Shown here: one piece after another, positions 17,075-25,473 of the stretch
Layout: every line of letters starts with the position of its first letter
Numbering within the stretch: the stretch's first letter is position 1
Origin: Pelobacter sp.
Lineage (GTDB): Bacteria > Desulfobacterota > Desulfuromonadia > Geobacterales > Pseudopelobacteraceae
Direction of reading: 5' to 3'
Assembly (NCBI GenBank): GCA_030824515.1
Contig: JAVBXN010000024.1
Span: 1-64,000, forward strand
DNA: 64,000 bases
Made by a program: the position numbers and the translations under genes
The notes under the pieces: generated by a model
Databases searched by the model: none
What the model was told of the DNA's origin: nothing
The model's input: the letters and a program-made list of their open reading frames with translations, nothing else

Positions 17075-17953
17075 TTACTTCAAACTGTTACGAGCACGAG
17101 CAATTACTGGCTGCATTTCCTTCGAATTACTGACATCCTTGAAATCTCTTGTAAGCTCATCCAGCAAGTAACCCGACTCTTGTCTCGGATTTAAGTCAAT
17201 AGCCTTTCCAATATAGAGGGCTGCAGATTTGGGGTTATTTTGCAAGGAATAGATATGGGCGATGTAGCTGTAAACGGATGAGATCGGCTTTGAAGACTTT
17301 TCTTGAGCGGCAAGAATTTCTTTGACGCTTCTGTTCGCTTCATCTGTCCTCTTTTGCAATACAAGAAGCTTTGCGATTGATGCTTTTATGAACAGATCAT
17401 TCGGCTTCAGTACCTGCGCCTGCTTTTTGAGTTGTTCAGCTTTTTTTAAGTTGTAGTAAGGATTTCCGAGTTCTTTTGGGTCAGTGTAATTGTAGGATAG
17501 GTATGTATAGATGAGGGCTTTGGTATCTATATTCGCGTTTTCTTTAGCTGCCATATTAATGGCTTGTGTCAGGTAATAGATTGATTCTTTATACTTTCGG
17601 TTGTCGTAGTAGTATCTTCCTATTTTGAGTAAGCTCCCTGTTTTGTATGATGTACACCAGAACTTGTTTATCTTAAGAGATTTCAGGAAGGCATCGTTTG
17701 CCTCGTTTCTTTTATTCTTGTCTTCCAGGATGAATCCCAGGTTTTGCTGCCACATGGAACAGTTTGGGTCAATTTTTATAGCCTGTCTCGTCTCGTTTTC
17801 TGCTTCGTCTAAATTTCCAGCTTCCCAAAGTTTTGCCCCTCGGTTCCCATGCTCGCTTCCAACCTTGATTTTCGGGCACTCGTAATTCATGTCGCCGAAG
17901 GAAACCGAAACTGAGAGCAGAACCAATGCTGCAATAAATATTATTTTTTGCAT
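17075..17953 (-). CDS. secreted TPR protein
   Basis: 292 residues from the ATG at 17953, which starts a clean signal peptide (MQKIIFIAALVLLSVSVSFG) and has AAGGAG nearby; the upstream frame extension is disregarded. Tetratricopeptide repeats are visible (GNRGAKLWEAGNLDEAENET, NLGFILEDKNKRNEANDAFL, IGRYYYDNRKYKESIYYL). It is AT-rich compared with the chromosome core. No specific function can be given. It is tail to tail with hicB and downstream of the protease gene. Confidence 0.65.
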   Translation of the reverse strand: MQKIIFIAALVLLSVSVSFGDMNYECPKIKVGSEHGNRGAKLWEAGNLDEAENETRQAIKIDPNCSMWQQNLGFILEDKNKRNEANDAFLKSLKINKFWCTSYKTGSLLKIGRYYYDNRKYKESIYYLTQAINMAAKENANIDTKALIYTYLSYNYTDPKELGNPYYNLKKAEQLKKQAQVLKPNDLFIKASIAKLLVLQKRTDEANRSVKEILAAQEKSSKPISSVYSYIAHIYSLQNNPKSAALYIGKAIDLNPRQESGYLLDELTRDFKDVSNSKEMQPVIARARNSLK

Positions 17954-18030
17954 TTTATCTTTGCTCCTTTTTGTCCAGACGGGTACCCACACATATATCC
18001 GCACACTGTATTTTTCATGCGGCTCAATAC

Positions 18031-19074
18031 TTACAGACTTGATCCTTGTACCTGCGCAATGCCTTCGCTGCCCATTTTCATCAGTGCCTCAAAGGAAATG
18101 TTGTCTTGCAAAGGCAAATGCATAGCAGGACCTATCATAGCTCCATAAGCGTGTCGTTCTCCACTAAAGCTGCGACTTACAACACCGCGCACAACTGCGC
18201 CGTCAGCACCAAAAATTGGTGCCCCACTCATCTTCCCAGGAACCTTTGCTCCAAAATCGAAACAAGGCCCTGGCGTTGGAACGTCTCTCGAAAGATGGTT
18301 GCAGGGGAATACATCCATCACATGCCCTACAGAAACGAAAAGTTCATCTTTGGGTACCGAAAACGAAATTTCATTCTCATTTATTGCGCCCGGCGTGTCA
18401 GGCATTTCAGCATATCCGATTACTGTTGCACGCTCGTTTTTTGAAAATGCGTTAAGCGAAAGATTGAGCGGCTGATGCCCTTCACCGTCTGGCCAAGTTG
18501 CTACTTTGCAAATTGCAATATCCGTGAGCATGTCGAACCTATCGCTCTCGTGTAACAAAGGACTACTCTTCCAATCGCCCCAGTACCAAGAGTTCTCAAA
18601 AGGGAAAAAAGCAAAACCTCTTTGGCCGGTTGCTGGATTGATACGGACAAGCACGCCCATGACAACACCATCCAACATTCGCAATGTGTTACCCTCACGA
18701 TGTACTTTTCCGTAACCTGACTCTTCGGGATCCAGCAAGACATGACATGCAGTCATAAGGTATCCACTGCAGCTAACGAAAAATCCTGTCCCAATAGTAC
18801 GAATGACAGATTCGTTATGAACCCACGCGACTACGGGGACAATGCTCTGCTTTACCAAAAAGTTGGTTGAGCCAAATGACCTAAACAATTCACTTAAAGA
18901 GAGACCGAAAGGTGTTGAAGTCATTAGGTTCATTTCGCCCTTGAACGCAAAATAGTCTTCTTCCTGGTCCTCTCTTGGTTTTAAGGACAACCCCTTTACG
19001 TCATGAATGCCCCACTGGCCGTCTCGCTGTCTGGACCAGATGCTTTTCAGAATCGAAATGTTTGTATTTTCCAT
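18031..19074 (-). CDS. trypsin-like (S1 family) serine protease, non-secreted
   Basis: 347 residues from the ATG at 19074. The catalytic triad is visible as H111 in YLMTACHVLL, Asp in MLTDIAICKV and Ser in VPGKMSGAPIFG, all in the order of the chymotrypsin-fold S1/HtrA-like proteases. No signal peptide or PDZ domain is seen, so it may act in the cytoplasm, possibly as a defence- or stress-linked protease. An AGTTGGC core, the end of an attC-like site, lies just before the start, suggesting it moved as a gene cassette. Confidence 0.7.
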   Translation of the reverse strand: MENTNISILKSIWSRQRDGQWGIHDVKGLSLKPREDQEEDYFAFKGEMNLMTSTPFGLSLSELFRSFGSTNFLVKQSIVPVVAWVHNESVIRTIGTGFFVSCSGYLMTACHVLLDPEESGYGKVHREGNTLRMLDGVVMGVLVRINPATGQRGFAFFPFENSWYWGDWKSSPLLHESDRFDMLTDIAICKVATWPDGEGHQPLNLSLNAFSKNERATVIGYAEMPDTPGAINENEISFSVPKDELFVSVGHVMDVFPCNHLSRDVPTPGPCFDFGAKVPGKMSGAPIFGADGAVVRGVVSRSFSGERHAYGAMIGPAMHLPLQDNISFEALMKMGSEGIAQVQGSSL

Positions 19075-19162
19075 ATATTTTCTCTGCCAACTCGTCAATC
19101 TCCACAGGATAAAGGGGGTAGGCTATTTCCAGGCTCATTTCATAAAGCAGCCTGTTCCCGCT
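19075..19162. repeat. attC-like cassette junction
   Basis: On the minus strand a CAGGCT ... AGCCTG hairpin is followed by GAGTTGGC at 19086-19093, 11 bases before the protease ATG. The same AGTTGGC core precedes the genes at 19432 and 25462. Confidence 0.35.
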
Positions 19163-19432
19163 TCACTCTTCAGACGTAATTCGAGTGTATATTTTATTGC
19201 ATAATTCATTGAGAACGATGAAGGATTTAGACTGCTGAAATGTCGTAATGATGCGGATAATTGCTAGTACAACCGCTCCGACAATAATGCTTCTCTTAGA
19301 TTCTTCAATTGCTCCGAAAACAATTAATGTAATCGAAGGCACTAGGTAAACAGCTTCCCAAACAAATTGTTCCCATTTGCCTGTGCTCGTAATTCGTTTT
19401 AGAAGATCAATTTCCTGTTTTGTGAATTCCAT
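19163..19432 (-). CDS. small two-helix membrane protein
   Basis: 89 residues from the ATG at 19432, with GAGGGG 4-5 bases upstream. After MEFTKQEIDLLKRI there are two hydrophobic segments (about 24-41 and 48-64) and a short polar C terminus. No family was recognised. It is preceded at about 20 bases by AGTTGGC, the cassette-type core, and lies between attC-like segments; it is probably a mobile cassette gene. Confidence 0.55.
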   Translation of the reverse strand: MEFTKQEIDLLKRITSTGKWEQFVWEAVYLVPSITLIVFGAIEESKRSIIVGAVVLAIIRIITTFQQSKSFIVLNELCNKIYTRITSEE

Positions 19433-19453
19433 TTTTCCCCTCAATTCTTTGCA

Positions 19454-19671
19454 GCCAACTTGTTAATCTTCAGCTCACACTCACGAGCGTGTAAACCGGT
19501 CATCTACCCAAACAAAACATCTACCCAAACAAAACATCTATCCTGCAAACTTCCGCCTCATCTGCACACAATCTGCACAATAAAACCCCGAAAAATCCAT
19601 CCGGCCTCCATCACCGCTACACATGCAATCTGTATAACAGACTCATGAAATAAAAACCAGAGTCGGCACCA
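19454..19671. repeat. duplicated array-boundary segment, copy 1, containing tandem repeats and the creD promoter region
   Basis: GCCAAC at 19454 is followed by CCGGT-CATCTACCCAAAC. A 17-bp unit (CATCTACCCAAACAAAA) is repeated 2.4 times from 19501. A TCTGCACA direct repeat with 11-base period (19561, 19572) fits an OmpR-type regulator site. The end (19634-19671, ATAACAGACTCATG ... AACCAGAGTCGGC) recurs at 25665-25702. Confidence 0.6.
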
Positions 19672-19689
19672 CATTCAAGGAGGGTGAGT

Positions 19690-21036
19690 ATGAGCGGGAT
19701 AAACAACACCATGAGAAGGATCGGCAACTCCGTTATGACACGATTGTTGGTTATCGGCTGCCTGGTATTGACGCTGCTGATCCCAGTCGAAATGATCAAG
19801 GGGATCATTCGCGAGCGGGAATCGCGGCGGCAGGGGGTGATAACCGAAGTCAGCTCCAAATGGGGGCGCGAACAGACCATTACCGGGCCGATCCTCTCCG
19901 TGCCCTACAACGCGTACAGTACCGACGACAAGGGCAACCGGCAGACGAGCATTGCTCATGCCCATATCCTGCCGGATCAGCTGGCCATCAACGGCGTAGT
20001 CAGGCCGGAAGTCAGGTATCGCGGCATCTATGAGGTCGTGCTGTACAACTCGGAGCTGCAGGTGCAGGCCGAATTCCAGAAAAACGGCTTCGCCGAACTG
20101 GGCATCAACGAGAGTGACATCCACTGGGACGGAGCGACGGTCTCGATGGGGCTGCCCGACCTGCGCGGGGTGAAGGAGAACAACCTGGTAACCTGGAACG
20201 ACGAGACCTTCCCGATCAATTCCGGTATCGGCGCGGCGCCGGTGATGGAATCTGGTGTCAGCACCCGCGTTCCGGTCTCTCCCCAACAGGCAAGATACAG
20301 CTTCCGCATGAAGCTCAACCTGAACGGCAGCGGCCAGCTGAATTTCGTGCCGCTAGGCAAGGTGACGACGGTGCAGCTGACTTCACCCTGGAAAAACCCC
20401 AGCTTTACCGGCCTGTTTCTCCCCGATGAGCGGGTTGTCAATGAGCAGGGTTTTGCCGCAAAGTGGAAGATCCTGCACCTCAACCGCAACTATCCGCAGC
20501 AGTGGAGCGGCAAGAACGAAAAAGTCCTGGAATCCGCCTTCGGCGCCAAGTTCTTCTGCCCGGTCGATGAGTACCAGAAATCCATGCGCTCGGCCAAATA
20601 CGCGGTGCTGTTCATCCTGCTGACGCTGGTGGCCTTCTTCCTGACCGAGGTGACCAACAACACCAGGGTTCATCCGGTCCAGTACCTTCTGATCGGCTTC
20701 GACATCTGCCTCTTCTATCTGCTGTTGCTGTCCATATCGGAACACACCAATTTCGCCATGGCCTACCTGATTTCGGCGGCCGCATCGGTGTTGCTGGTTG
20801 CCGGCTATTCCAGGAGTATCCTGAAGAGCACCCCGATCGCAGCCACCATCGGCTCGCTGATGACCTGCCTCTACGGTTTCCTGTATGTGACCATGCAGTT
20901 GGAGGACTATGCGCTGCTGATCGGCAGTATCGGCATGTTTGTGGTGCTGGGTATCGTCATGTACCTGACCAGAAAGATCGACTGGTATGCGGTATCATCG
21001 TCAGCTCAAGTTGAAGAAAGTAGCCTCAAACCGTAA
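19690..21036 (+). CDS. CreD-like inner-membrane protein
   Basis: 448 residues from the ATG at 19690 (AGGAGG 6 bases upstream; an in-frame GTG at 19684 is less likely). There is an N-terminal TM (residues 16-34), a large periplasmic domain, then about six C-terminal TM segments from around residue 300 (YAVLFILLTLVAFFLTEV onward). Hallmarks RESRRQGVITEVSSKWGREQ and the PFNY-like SVPYNAYS fit the CreD family, linked to beta-lactam and envelope stress responses and controlled by CreBC. It lies 3.6 kb from the creB-like gene, with accessory genes in between. Confidence 0.85.
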   Translation: MSGINNTMRRIGNSVMTRLLVIGCLVLTLLIPVEMIKGIIRERESRRQGVITEVSSKWGREQTITGPILSVPYNAYSTDDKGNRQTSIAHAHILPDQLAINGVVRPEVRYRGIYEVVLYNSELQVQAEFQKNGFAELGINESDIHWDGATVSMGLPDLRGVKENNLVTWNDETFPINSGIGAAPVMESGVSTRVPVSPQQARYSFRMKLNLNGSGQLNFVPLGKVTTVQLTSPWKNPSFTGLFLPDERVVNEQGFAAKWKILHLNRNYPQQWSGKNEKVLESAFGAKFFCPVDEYQKSMRSAKYAVLFILLTLVAFFLTEVTNNTRVHPVQYLLIGFDICLFYLLLLSISEHTNFAMAYLISAAASVLLVAGYSRSILKSTPIAATIGSLMTCLYGFLYVTMQLEDYALLIGSIGMFVVLGIVMYLTRKIDWYAVSSSAQVEESSLKP

Positions 21037-21160
21037 AAGGCTTTTCTCACGCAACCAGAAGTAGGTGCCTCCAGGCAAGCTCGCAATGGCGCAAAGAGAT
21101 AAGCAGTGTTGTTCTGAGGGGAAAACAGAGTAATATATTGCATCATTCCCCCACACACCG

Positions 21161-21211
21161 AAATAAGGGGACGGACACTTCTTGGCTCTATCCTGATGTC
21201 TGTCCCCTTAT
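21161..21211. terminator. inverted repeat overlapping the stop codon of the SEC-C gene
   Basis: Arms AATAAGGGGACGGACA and TGTCTGTCCCCTTATT are separated by about 18 bases. The right arm contains the TAA stop (21208-21210) of the minus-strand gene. It may be a transcription end shared with creD, or a dispersed hairpin repeat. Confidence 0.45.
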
Positions 21212-21609
21212 TGCTCCTTGACCCTTCTGAAGTCCGAAATGCTCTTGTAACCTTCGTGCCGCAACGACAAGGCAAATTCCTGAGGGCTCCCGTCTCCATC
21301 GATTTGAGCTTGTCTTGCAGCGGCAAGGTGCTCCTCGGCAACAGCATCCGCTGCGTCCTGATCATCAAACAGTGCGTCGGGCTTCACAAGACAGAGATGT
21401 TCCTTCCATGAATCCGGGCCAACTTCTTTGTACCCAAGAATGGATGGCATATACCCACGCCCCGGCCCTCCATAACTTCCGGTTTCGTATCGAAAACGAC
21501 CTGCCGGAAGCACACTTGCCCTCAATTCGGCCTCCTTCTTTTCGCAGCATAGCTTGTATTTTTCCCCGCTGCCGCAAGGACACGGAGAATTGCGTCCGAT
21601 CTTAGCCAT
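21208..21609 (-). CDS. SEC-C motif protein
   Basis: 133 residues. The N-terminal [18 protein letters not shown] is a SEC-C zinc-binding motif, as found at the SecA C terminus and in many small accessory proteins. The remainder ([20 protein letters not shown]) is not recognised. The start at 21609 has GAGGAG 5 bases upstream and overlaps a short leader ORF (21602-21637). It is part of the cassette-like series; function unknown. Confidence 0.65.
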   Translation of the reverse strand: MAKIGRNSPCPCGSGEKYKLCCEKKEAELRASVLPAGRFRYETGSYGGPGRGYMPSILGYKEVGPDSWKEHLCLVKPDALFDDQDAADAVAEEHLAAARQAQIDGDGSPQEFALSLRHEGYKSISDFRRVKEQ

Positions 21610-21637
21610 AACTACTCCTCGTCTTTATGATCCTCAT
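21602..21637 (-). CDS. leader mini-ORF (11 codons) in front of the SEC-C gene
   Basis: ATG at 21637 with AAGGAG 9 bases upstream encodes [11 protein letters not shown] and stops 8 bases inside the SEC-C gene. The first 30 bases of this leader (21626-21655) are identical to the leader at 23709-23738. The arrangement suggests translational coupling of a cassette gene to a carried-along ribosome-entry leader. Confidence 0.4.
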   Translation of the reverse strand: MRIIKTRSSYG

Positions 21638-21653
21638 TGTTTTGGTCTCCTTG

Positions 21654-21724
21654 CTAGAATCGTGTCGCGGAGTGACGTGCGCGGCGTTTTTTTTGCCGCG
21701 TCAGTCTCTAAGCCGGTGTTGGCC
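21654..21724. repeat. attC-like palindrome
   Basis: On the minus strand it starts GGCCAACACCGGCTTAG and contains a TGACGCGGC / GCCGCG(CA)CGTCA stem with an A-tract loop, ending near ATTCTAGC. It shares the GCCAACACCGGC start with the site at 23123-23174. Confidence 0.5.
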
Positions 21725-21727
21725 CTT

Positions 21728-22174
21728 CTACATTTCCTTCAGCTTCTCTTTGATCCTGTCCCCTACAGGCCGAGGAACCACAGAATATATAACGTCTTTG
21801 TCACGTTGAATTTCCTCAACTGATAAAAAATGTGTTACCTCAAAATACTTTTTCTCAACTGCAGCAACTCGCACCACACCGCTCATTATTGTCTTGTTCT
21901 TCTCTGAAGCGGTTACCCATAGGTAATATTTTGGATATGAAACGCCGCGCTGAGTTGGCCCATTTCTCAGAAATTCATATTTCACACTTACGTGCAGTCC
22001 AAGGGACTTCTTAAAATATTCCTCTAAATCACGTTTCAGAAAGGCATCAAAATTCCGATCACTCGGGATATTCGCTTCTATATGGTTTTCTTGAATTTGA
22101 TCGTTCGCTTTTGCAGGTGACTGTCCGATCATTAAGATCATGGCAAGCAGGGTAAGGAGTCTGAAATATTGCAT
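21728..22174 (-). CDS. secreted hypothetical protein
   Basis: 148 residues with a signal peptide (LLTLLAMILMIGQSPAKA, cleavage near 24). The mature part is mixed alpha/beta with VSVKYEFLRNGPTQRG and KYYLWVTASEKNKTIMSGVVRV and ends VPRPVGDRIKEKLKEM. Family not recognised. It is flanked on both sides by attC-like palindromes, so it is probably a single-gene cassette. Confidence 0.6.
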   Translation of the reverse strand: MQYFRLLTLLAMILMIGQSPAKANDQIQENHIEANIPSDRNFDAFLKRDLEEYFKKSLGLHVSVKYEFLRNGPTQRGVSYPKYYLWVTASEKNKTIMSGVVRVAAVEKKYFEVTHFLSVEEIQRDKDVIYSVVPRPVGDRIKEKLKEM

Positions 22175-22198
22175 TCGGTTTTTTCCTTCATCTTTTGG

Positions 22199-22266
22199 TG
22201 AACAACGTGGTGGGAGCGCACCGGTGGAGCGTAGCGGAGACCGTGTGCAGCCGCCTTGTTGGAATC
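22199..22266. repeat. attC-like palindrome (best match in the series)
   Basis: On the minus strand it starts CCAACAAGGCGGCTGCACACGG and ends CCGGTGCGCTCCCACCACGTTGTTC: AACAA/TTGTT outer arms and GCACACGGT/ACCGGTGCG inner arms. This is the AACAAGGCG(G)CTGCAC pattern common to integron attC sites. Confidence 0.6.
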
Positions 22267-22771
22267 ATTTTTTTAAGGCTTCGCCGTGCCATGCCAAATA
22301 CTCCTTTGCCCACGCTTGCCAGTCTCTTCTATCCTTTTCTGGGTCTCGGAGGTCTTCCTTTGCAGCTTCTTCAACACGCTTCCAGCGGGCCGAGAATTTA
22401 CCCGCGAGTTTTAATAAGGCGAATGACCATTTTGGGAGAGTTGGGAGGTCTTCAGCTGGATAGTTACTAAGCCCGATTCTCACGTACTCGGCTGCTTGTT
22501 CATGATCTTCGCGCTCTGCGAATATTTGTGACAACATCCTTGGCATTTCGAAGCTGCTGGGATTAAGTTCAAGAGCTTTTTTCGCCGCTTCAATTGCTTT
22601 TTCTTGATTTCCAGCCTCCAAGTGGCAAAGAGCAATCATTTCAAGATACAGTTTGTCCTCAGCGGTGCCGGTAATTTCACCCTCAAGGATTCGTAAAGCC
22701 CCTTCGAAATCTCTCCGGCCGACCAGTGGCGCAACTTTCATCTGTGTCTTTAATGATCTTGCAACAGTCAT
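22265..22771 (-). CDS. TPR-type hypothetical protein
   Basis: 168 residues made almost entirely of TPR-like helices (GRRDFEGALRILEGEI, LCHLEAGNQEKAIEAAKKAL, IFAEREDHEQAAEYVRIGL). The start overlaps the stop of the upstream 112-residue gene by 4 bases (ATGA), so the two form a two-gene cassette. TPRs imply protein binding; function unknown. Confidence 0.65.
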   Translation of the reverse strand: MTVARSLKTQMKVAPLVGRRDFEGALRILEGEITGTAEDKLYLEMIALCHLEAGNQEKAIEAAKKALELNPSSFEMPRMLSQIFAEREDHEQAAEYVRIGLSNYPAEDLPTLPKWSFALLKLAGKFSARWKRVEEAAKEDLRDPEKDRRDWQAWAKEYLAWHGEALKK

Positions 22772-23106
22772 TTTGATTTTCTCTCCAACTGGGCTTGGCG
22801 ATCAGCATCTTTCTCCCCAATGTAGCGGAGAAGCGGCGCAACGTGAGTAAGCATAAGGGCTGGCCCTTGCTCCTTCATATTTTCGTCACGCATGTTGAAA
22901 AGAAACTCCCAGCTATCTCCAAGGCTGCCAACTTCATCAACTTTCGTTATTTCCTTCTCCGTGTCGTACATAACACCTGAGTTTAGGTCCCAGTAATAGT
23001 CGTCTTCAAACCGAAACTCAGGACCATGGACTTTCTCGACATACTCAAGCAGTCCATCCACGATGCGCCGAAGTTCCGAGATATTCACTGTGGGGTACTT
23101 GACCAT
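22768..23106 (-). CDS. hypothetical acidic protein, first gene of a two-gene cassette
   Basis: 112 residues, no membrane segment, rich in acidic and aromatic residues (FRFEDDYYWDLNSGVMYDTE). The ATG at 23106 is preceded by AAGGGTGAG and, 17 bases upstream, by GTTGAAC, which fits the integron core-site consensus GTTRRRY exactly. Coupled by ATGA to the TPR gene. No family recognised. Confidence 0.6.
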   Translation of the reverse strand: MVKYPTVNISELRRIVDGLLEYVEKVHGPEFRFEDDYYWDLNSGVMYDTEKEITKVDEVGSLGDSWEFLFNMRDENMKEQGPALMLTHVAPLLRYIGEKDADRQAQLERKSK

Positions 23107-23696
23107 AGCTCACCCTTTCTTAGTTCAACTCCTTGTTGACCGGTTGCCGCGTCAAAGTCCACGCCGGTGTTGGCAGTTCTTGCTTTTACTCTTTCAACGC
23201 CTTTGAAAAACTCTGATTGTTCTGAATGTGACGGAAATGCTGAGGTCGGAATGAAGTAGGCATACGCTTCTCCAACGTAAATATACAGAAAGTTTGGGGT
23301 GACAACAATTCTCTGGATCGCAGGTGGAAATATCTCTGTTTTTATATTGCCATTTTTTATGCAGATTACACTGTTCTCTGTCACCTCATAACTATAGGTT
23401 GAGCCAAAAATTCCGCTAATATCCTGACCTATCTTTGTAACTAGGAGCCTCCTTAACACCAGTAATGCTATACCTATTACTAGAACGCTAAGACAGTATA
23501 TGATCTCCGCAACATCAGATCCTCTCTCATAAAGGATCTGAACTAGAGGAATAGCGCTTGCCATTGTCAGAAATGAGCCAAGAAAGGAACCGCAAAAATT
23601 GACGACCCGAATTAAACTTGTTTTGGGCTGTAATCTATAAAGACCCTTGCTAGCTTGCTTTTGTTCAGCTTTTGAAAGCACAAATGAAATTTTCAT
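23085..23696 (-). CDS. membrane protein whose C terminus runs through an attC-like site
   Basis: 203 residues with two hydrophobic helices (about 32-52 and 64-83) and a PH-like beta-rich C-terminal half (SYEVTENSVICIKNGNIKTE). The last 30 or so residues are encoded by the attC-like palindrome at 23123-23174, and the stop lies 22 bases inside the next gene. Read-through into the recombination site suggests that the original stop was lost when cassettes were joined. It is preceded by the 7-codon leader at 23697-23720. Confidence 0.55.
   Translation of the reverse strand: MKISFVLSKAEQKQASKGLYRLQPKTSLIRVVNFCGSFLGSFLTMASAIPLVQILYERGSDVAEIIYCLSVLVIGIALLVLRRLLVTKIGQDISGIFGSTYSYEVTENSVICIKNGNIKTEIFPPAIQRIVVTPNFLYIYVGEAYAYFIPTSAFPSHSEQSEFFKGVERVKARTANTGVDFDAATGQQGVELRKGELWSSTPQ
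23123..23174. repeat. attC-like palindrome
   Basis: On the minus strand it starts GCCAACACCGGC, contains the TTGACGCGG / CCGGTCAA stem and ends AGTTGAAC (core consensus GTTRRRY). It overlaps the coding end of the upstream gene. Confidence 0.5.
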
Positions 23697-23720
23697 TTAT
23701 TCTCCTTCTATGATCCTCAT
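23697..23720 (-). CDS. leader mini-ORF (7 codons) in front of the membrane-protein gene
   Basis: Encodes MRIIEGE with its stop TAA directly abutting the ATG at 23696. It carries the AAGGAG that serves the main gene. Its 5' part is identical over 30 bases to the leader at 21626-21655. Confidence 0.4.
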   Translation of the reverse strand: MRIIEGE

Positions 23721-23735
23721 TGTTTTGGTCTCCTT

Positions 23736-23808
23736 GCTGGAACGTGGCGGGGGCGTAGCGGCTGAGCTGGTTTTATAGCGCCAACCGTCTGCCGCCATCA
23801 GGTTGAGC
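23736..23808. repeat. attC-like palindrome
   Basis: On the minus strand it starts GCTCAAC (fits RYYYAAC), with GATGGCGG / CCGCCAC outer arms, and ends GTTCCAGC. Confidence 0.45.
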
Positions 23809-23816
23809 ATTATTCT

Positions 23817-24821
23817 TCAGTAGCTAGTACCAGCAGCATCAAGGTCGTCAAGATTCATGACAGGTGAATACAGCACGCTTTTCAGGTCTGTTGAACGCGC
23901 ATAGCCGTAGTATTGGAGCCCTATGGTTTTCTTTACCATTTTGTAGAGTCGCAGCTTGGTGATGGACGGTACATCTTTCTTCCCAAAGAACTTGTCGCTC
24001 AGTCTCGCCATGGAAACAACTGAAAGACGCTCTGGAGGGAAATGCATGGCAAAAGCAAAGCGTGTTCCACCATCTTCACTATTCAAGTCATCTAGTGTGA
24101 GCGCAACAATGATTGTCTTTGGTGTGATGTCGTAGAGTCGTTGAAGAGGTATTCGCAACTCGTCGCGAACTCGCTCTGCGATAATCTGACCCGACGGTGA
24201 AAACATCTTTGCTGTGCGACCGGCATGAACTGTCGCACGGACATTCAAGCCAAGCTCTGCTGAGAATTTCTTCTCAAGTTCTCGTGTGTACTCAGGGGGA
24301 AAGCCTTCGAGCGGCATGAGCCAAACATCGACGGGCTTGTCAGAAATCGCAGGTTGTGAAATTTCGACTTTTTCTGGCGGATAAGTAATAAGTTCTTGGG
24401 GGTTACTGCTGCTAGATTGCATTGCAAGAGCGCGGGGAATAAGTCTAATTTCCACCTCGCGGTGATTTTGTGTTCCTTTTAGCTTTCCGCCGTTTTGTAT
24501 GATTTCCTTTTTAATCCGGAATCCACTCTCGCCTACATCTAGGTCAATTCCGTACGAGTAATCTGCTAAATCAAGGAGAACTTCGCCGTTTTCGTTGAGA
24601 TTAGTTGAGACATCGGGCGGTTTTCTGAAATCATAGAACACACCATAACTGTCATACCAGTACCTTACTCGTATTGGCAGCATTGCGGCAGGTTGTCCTG
24701 TATCTTTGTAGCTTACCTTGATTTCTGTCTCATGGTAGCTGTGTAATGAAACCCAAGCGCAACCCTCAAGTCCAAGTGACATAGCTATTATAAACAGAAG
24801 GATATTTATCTTTCGGGTCAT
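23817..24821 (-). CDS. putative lipoprotein of unknown function
   Basis: 334 residues from the ATG at 24821 (AAGGA 8 bases upstream; the in-frame GTG at 24842 lies in the attC-like site). MTRKINILLFIIAMSLGLEG followed by CAW is a lipoprotein signal with a plausible lipobox Cys near residue 21. The rest is beta-rich (DTGQPAAMLPIRVRYWYDSYG, then FSAELGLNVRATVHAG). No family was recognised. It probably sits in the periplasm or outer membrane and is one of the cassette-like genes. Confidence 0.6.
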   Translation of the reverse strand: MTRKINILLFIIAMSLGLEGCAWVSLHSYHETEIKVSYKDTGQPAAMLPIRVRYWYDSYGVFYDFRKPPDVSTNLNENGEVLLDLADYSYGIDLDVGESGFRIKKEIIQNGGKLKGTQNHREVEIRLIPRALAMQSSSSNPQELITYPPEKVEISQPAISDKPVDVWLMPLEGFPPEYTRELEKKFSAELGLNVRATVHAGRTAKMFSPSGQIIAERVRDELRIPLQRLYDITPKTIIVALTLDDLNSEDGGTRFAFAMHFPPERLSVVSMARLSDKFFGKKDVPSITKLRLYKMVKKTIGLQYYGYARSTDLKSVLYSPVMNLDDLDAAGTSY

Positions 24822-25129
24822 AATCTGTTTCCTTGCGCACACCGGGGCTGGCGCTGAGCCGCGAGCGTCAGCGAGACGGGCTCTTGCGGCGTGTTGGCAT
24901 CCGATGTTTCTCGACTTCCTTGGCTCAATCTCGAACTTCCACCAGCTTTTCGTCTACTCAATCGGCCTTCACCATCATTCACCAGTTTTTCCCTGGCCCA
25001 GGAATCTGATCGGTCGAGCCTCGTTGCCAATGGCCGTCGAAATTTCTGTTCGGATCATTAGAAAGCACCCCTTCGGGGGTCCCAATTAGCGTAACGGCTA
25101 TCACCACTGTCCCGTATCGGATCTCAGTT
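24822..25129. repeat. 308-base gap with an attC-like palindrome and no gene
   Basis: On the minus strand GCCAACACGCCGC starts at about 24898, followed by a GAGCC ... GGCTC stem and a CGGTGTGCGC closing arm near 24835. The remaining 230 bases (24900-25129) show no supportable gene; they may be remnants of a decayed cassette. Confidence 0.45.
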
Positions 25130-25462
25130 TTATCGAAAGATATTAAAAAGCACCACCATCGTTATGGCCAAGAATACAATGGCAATTCCTACAAGAGCAA
25201 ATGCACCAGGCCAACCGATTATCTCGCCACACAGTTTCATGCCTCTTTTTCTGAAGAACCAGCCGCCAAGCAAGAAATTGATGGGCAGTCCCACGAGTGC
25301 TCCACTATTCCGAGGTAGGAAGCTTAGAAAAAGAAGAGCCCCGAGTCCAAAGACCAGAGCATGCTTCCATGTGATACCGCGATAACGTAGTAATCGAGCT
25401 GAAACTAATATGCCAATGGCGTATATTGCGGCTAAGATCATGATTACTACTGCTGAATTCAT
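25130..25462 (-). CDS. small three-to-four-helix membrane protein
   Basis: 110 residues with hydrophobic segments at about 3-21, 33-50, 56-73 and 86-106 and few charged residues. No family was recognised. AAGGAG lies 5 bases before the ATG and AGTTGGC just upstream, the same cassette-type start as the genes at 19074 and 19432. Confidence 0.55.
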   Translation of the reverse strand: MNSAVVIMILAAIYAIGILVSARLLRYRGITWKHALVFGLGALLFLSFLPRNSGALVGLPINFLLGGWFFRKRGMKLCGEIIGWPGAFALVGIAIVFLAITMVVLFNIFR

Positions 25463-25473
25463 TGATTCTCCTT

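Noticed and set aside
19501-19540. Tandem 17-bp repeat as a possible CRISPR
   Set aside because: Only 2.4 direct units without spacers and no cas genes; it is a simple tandem repeat.
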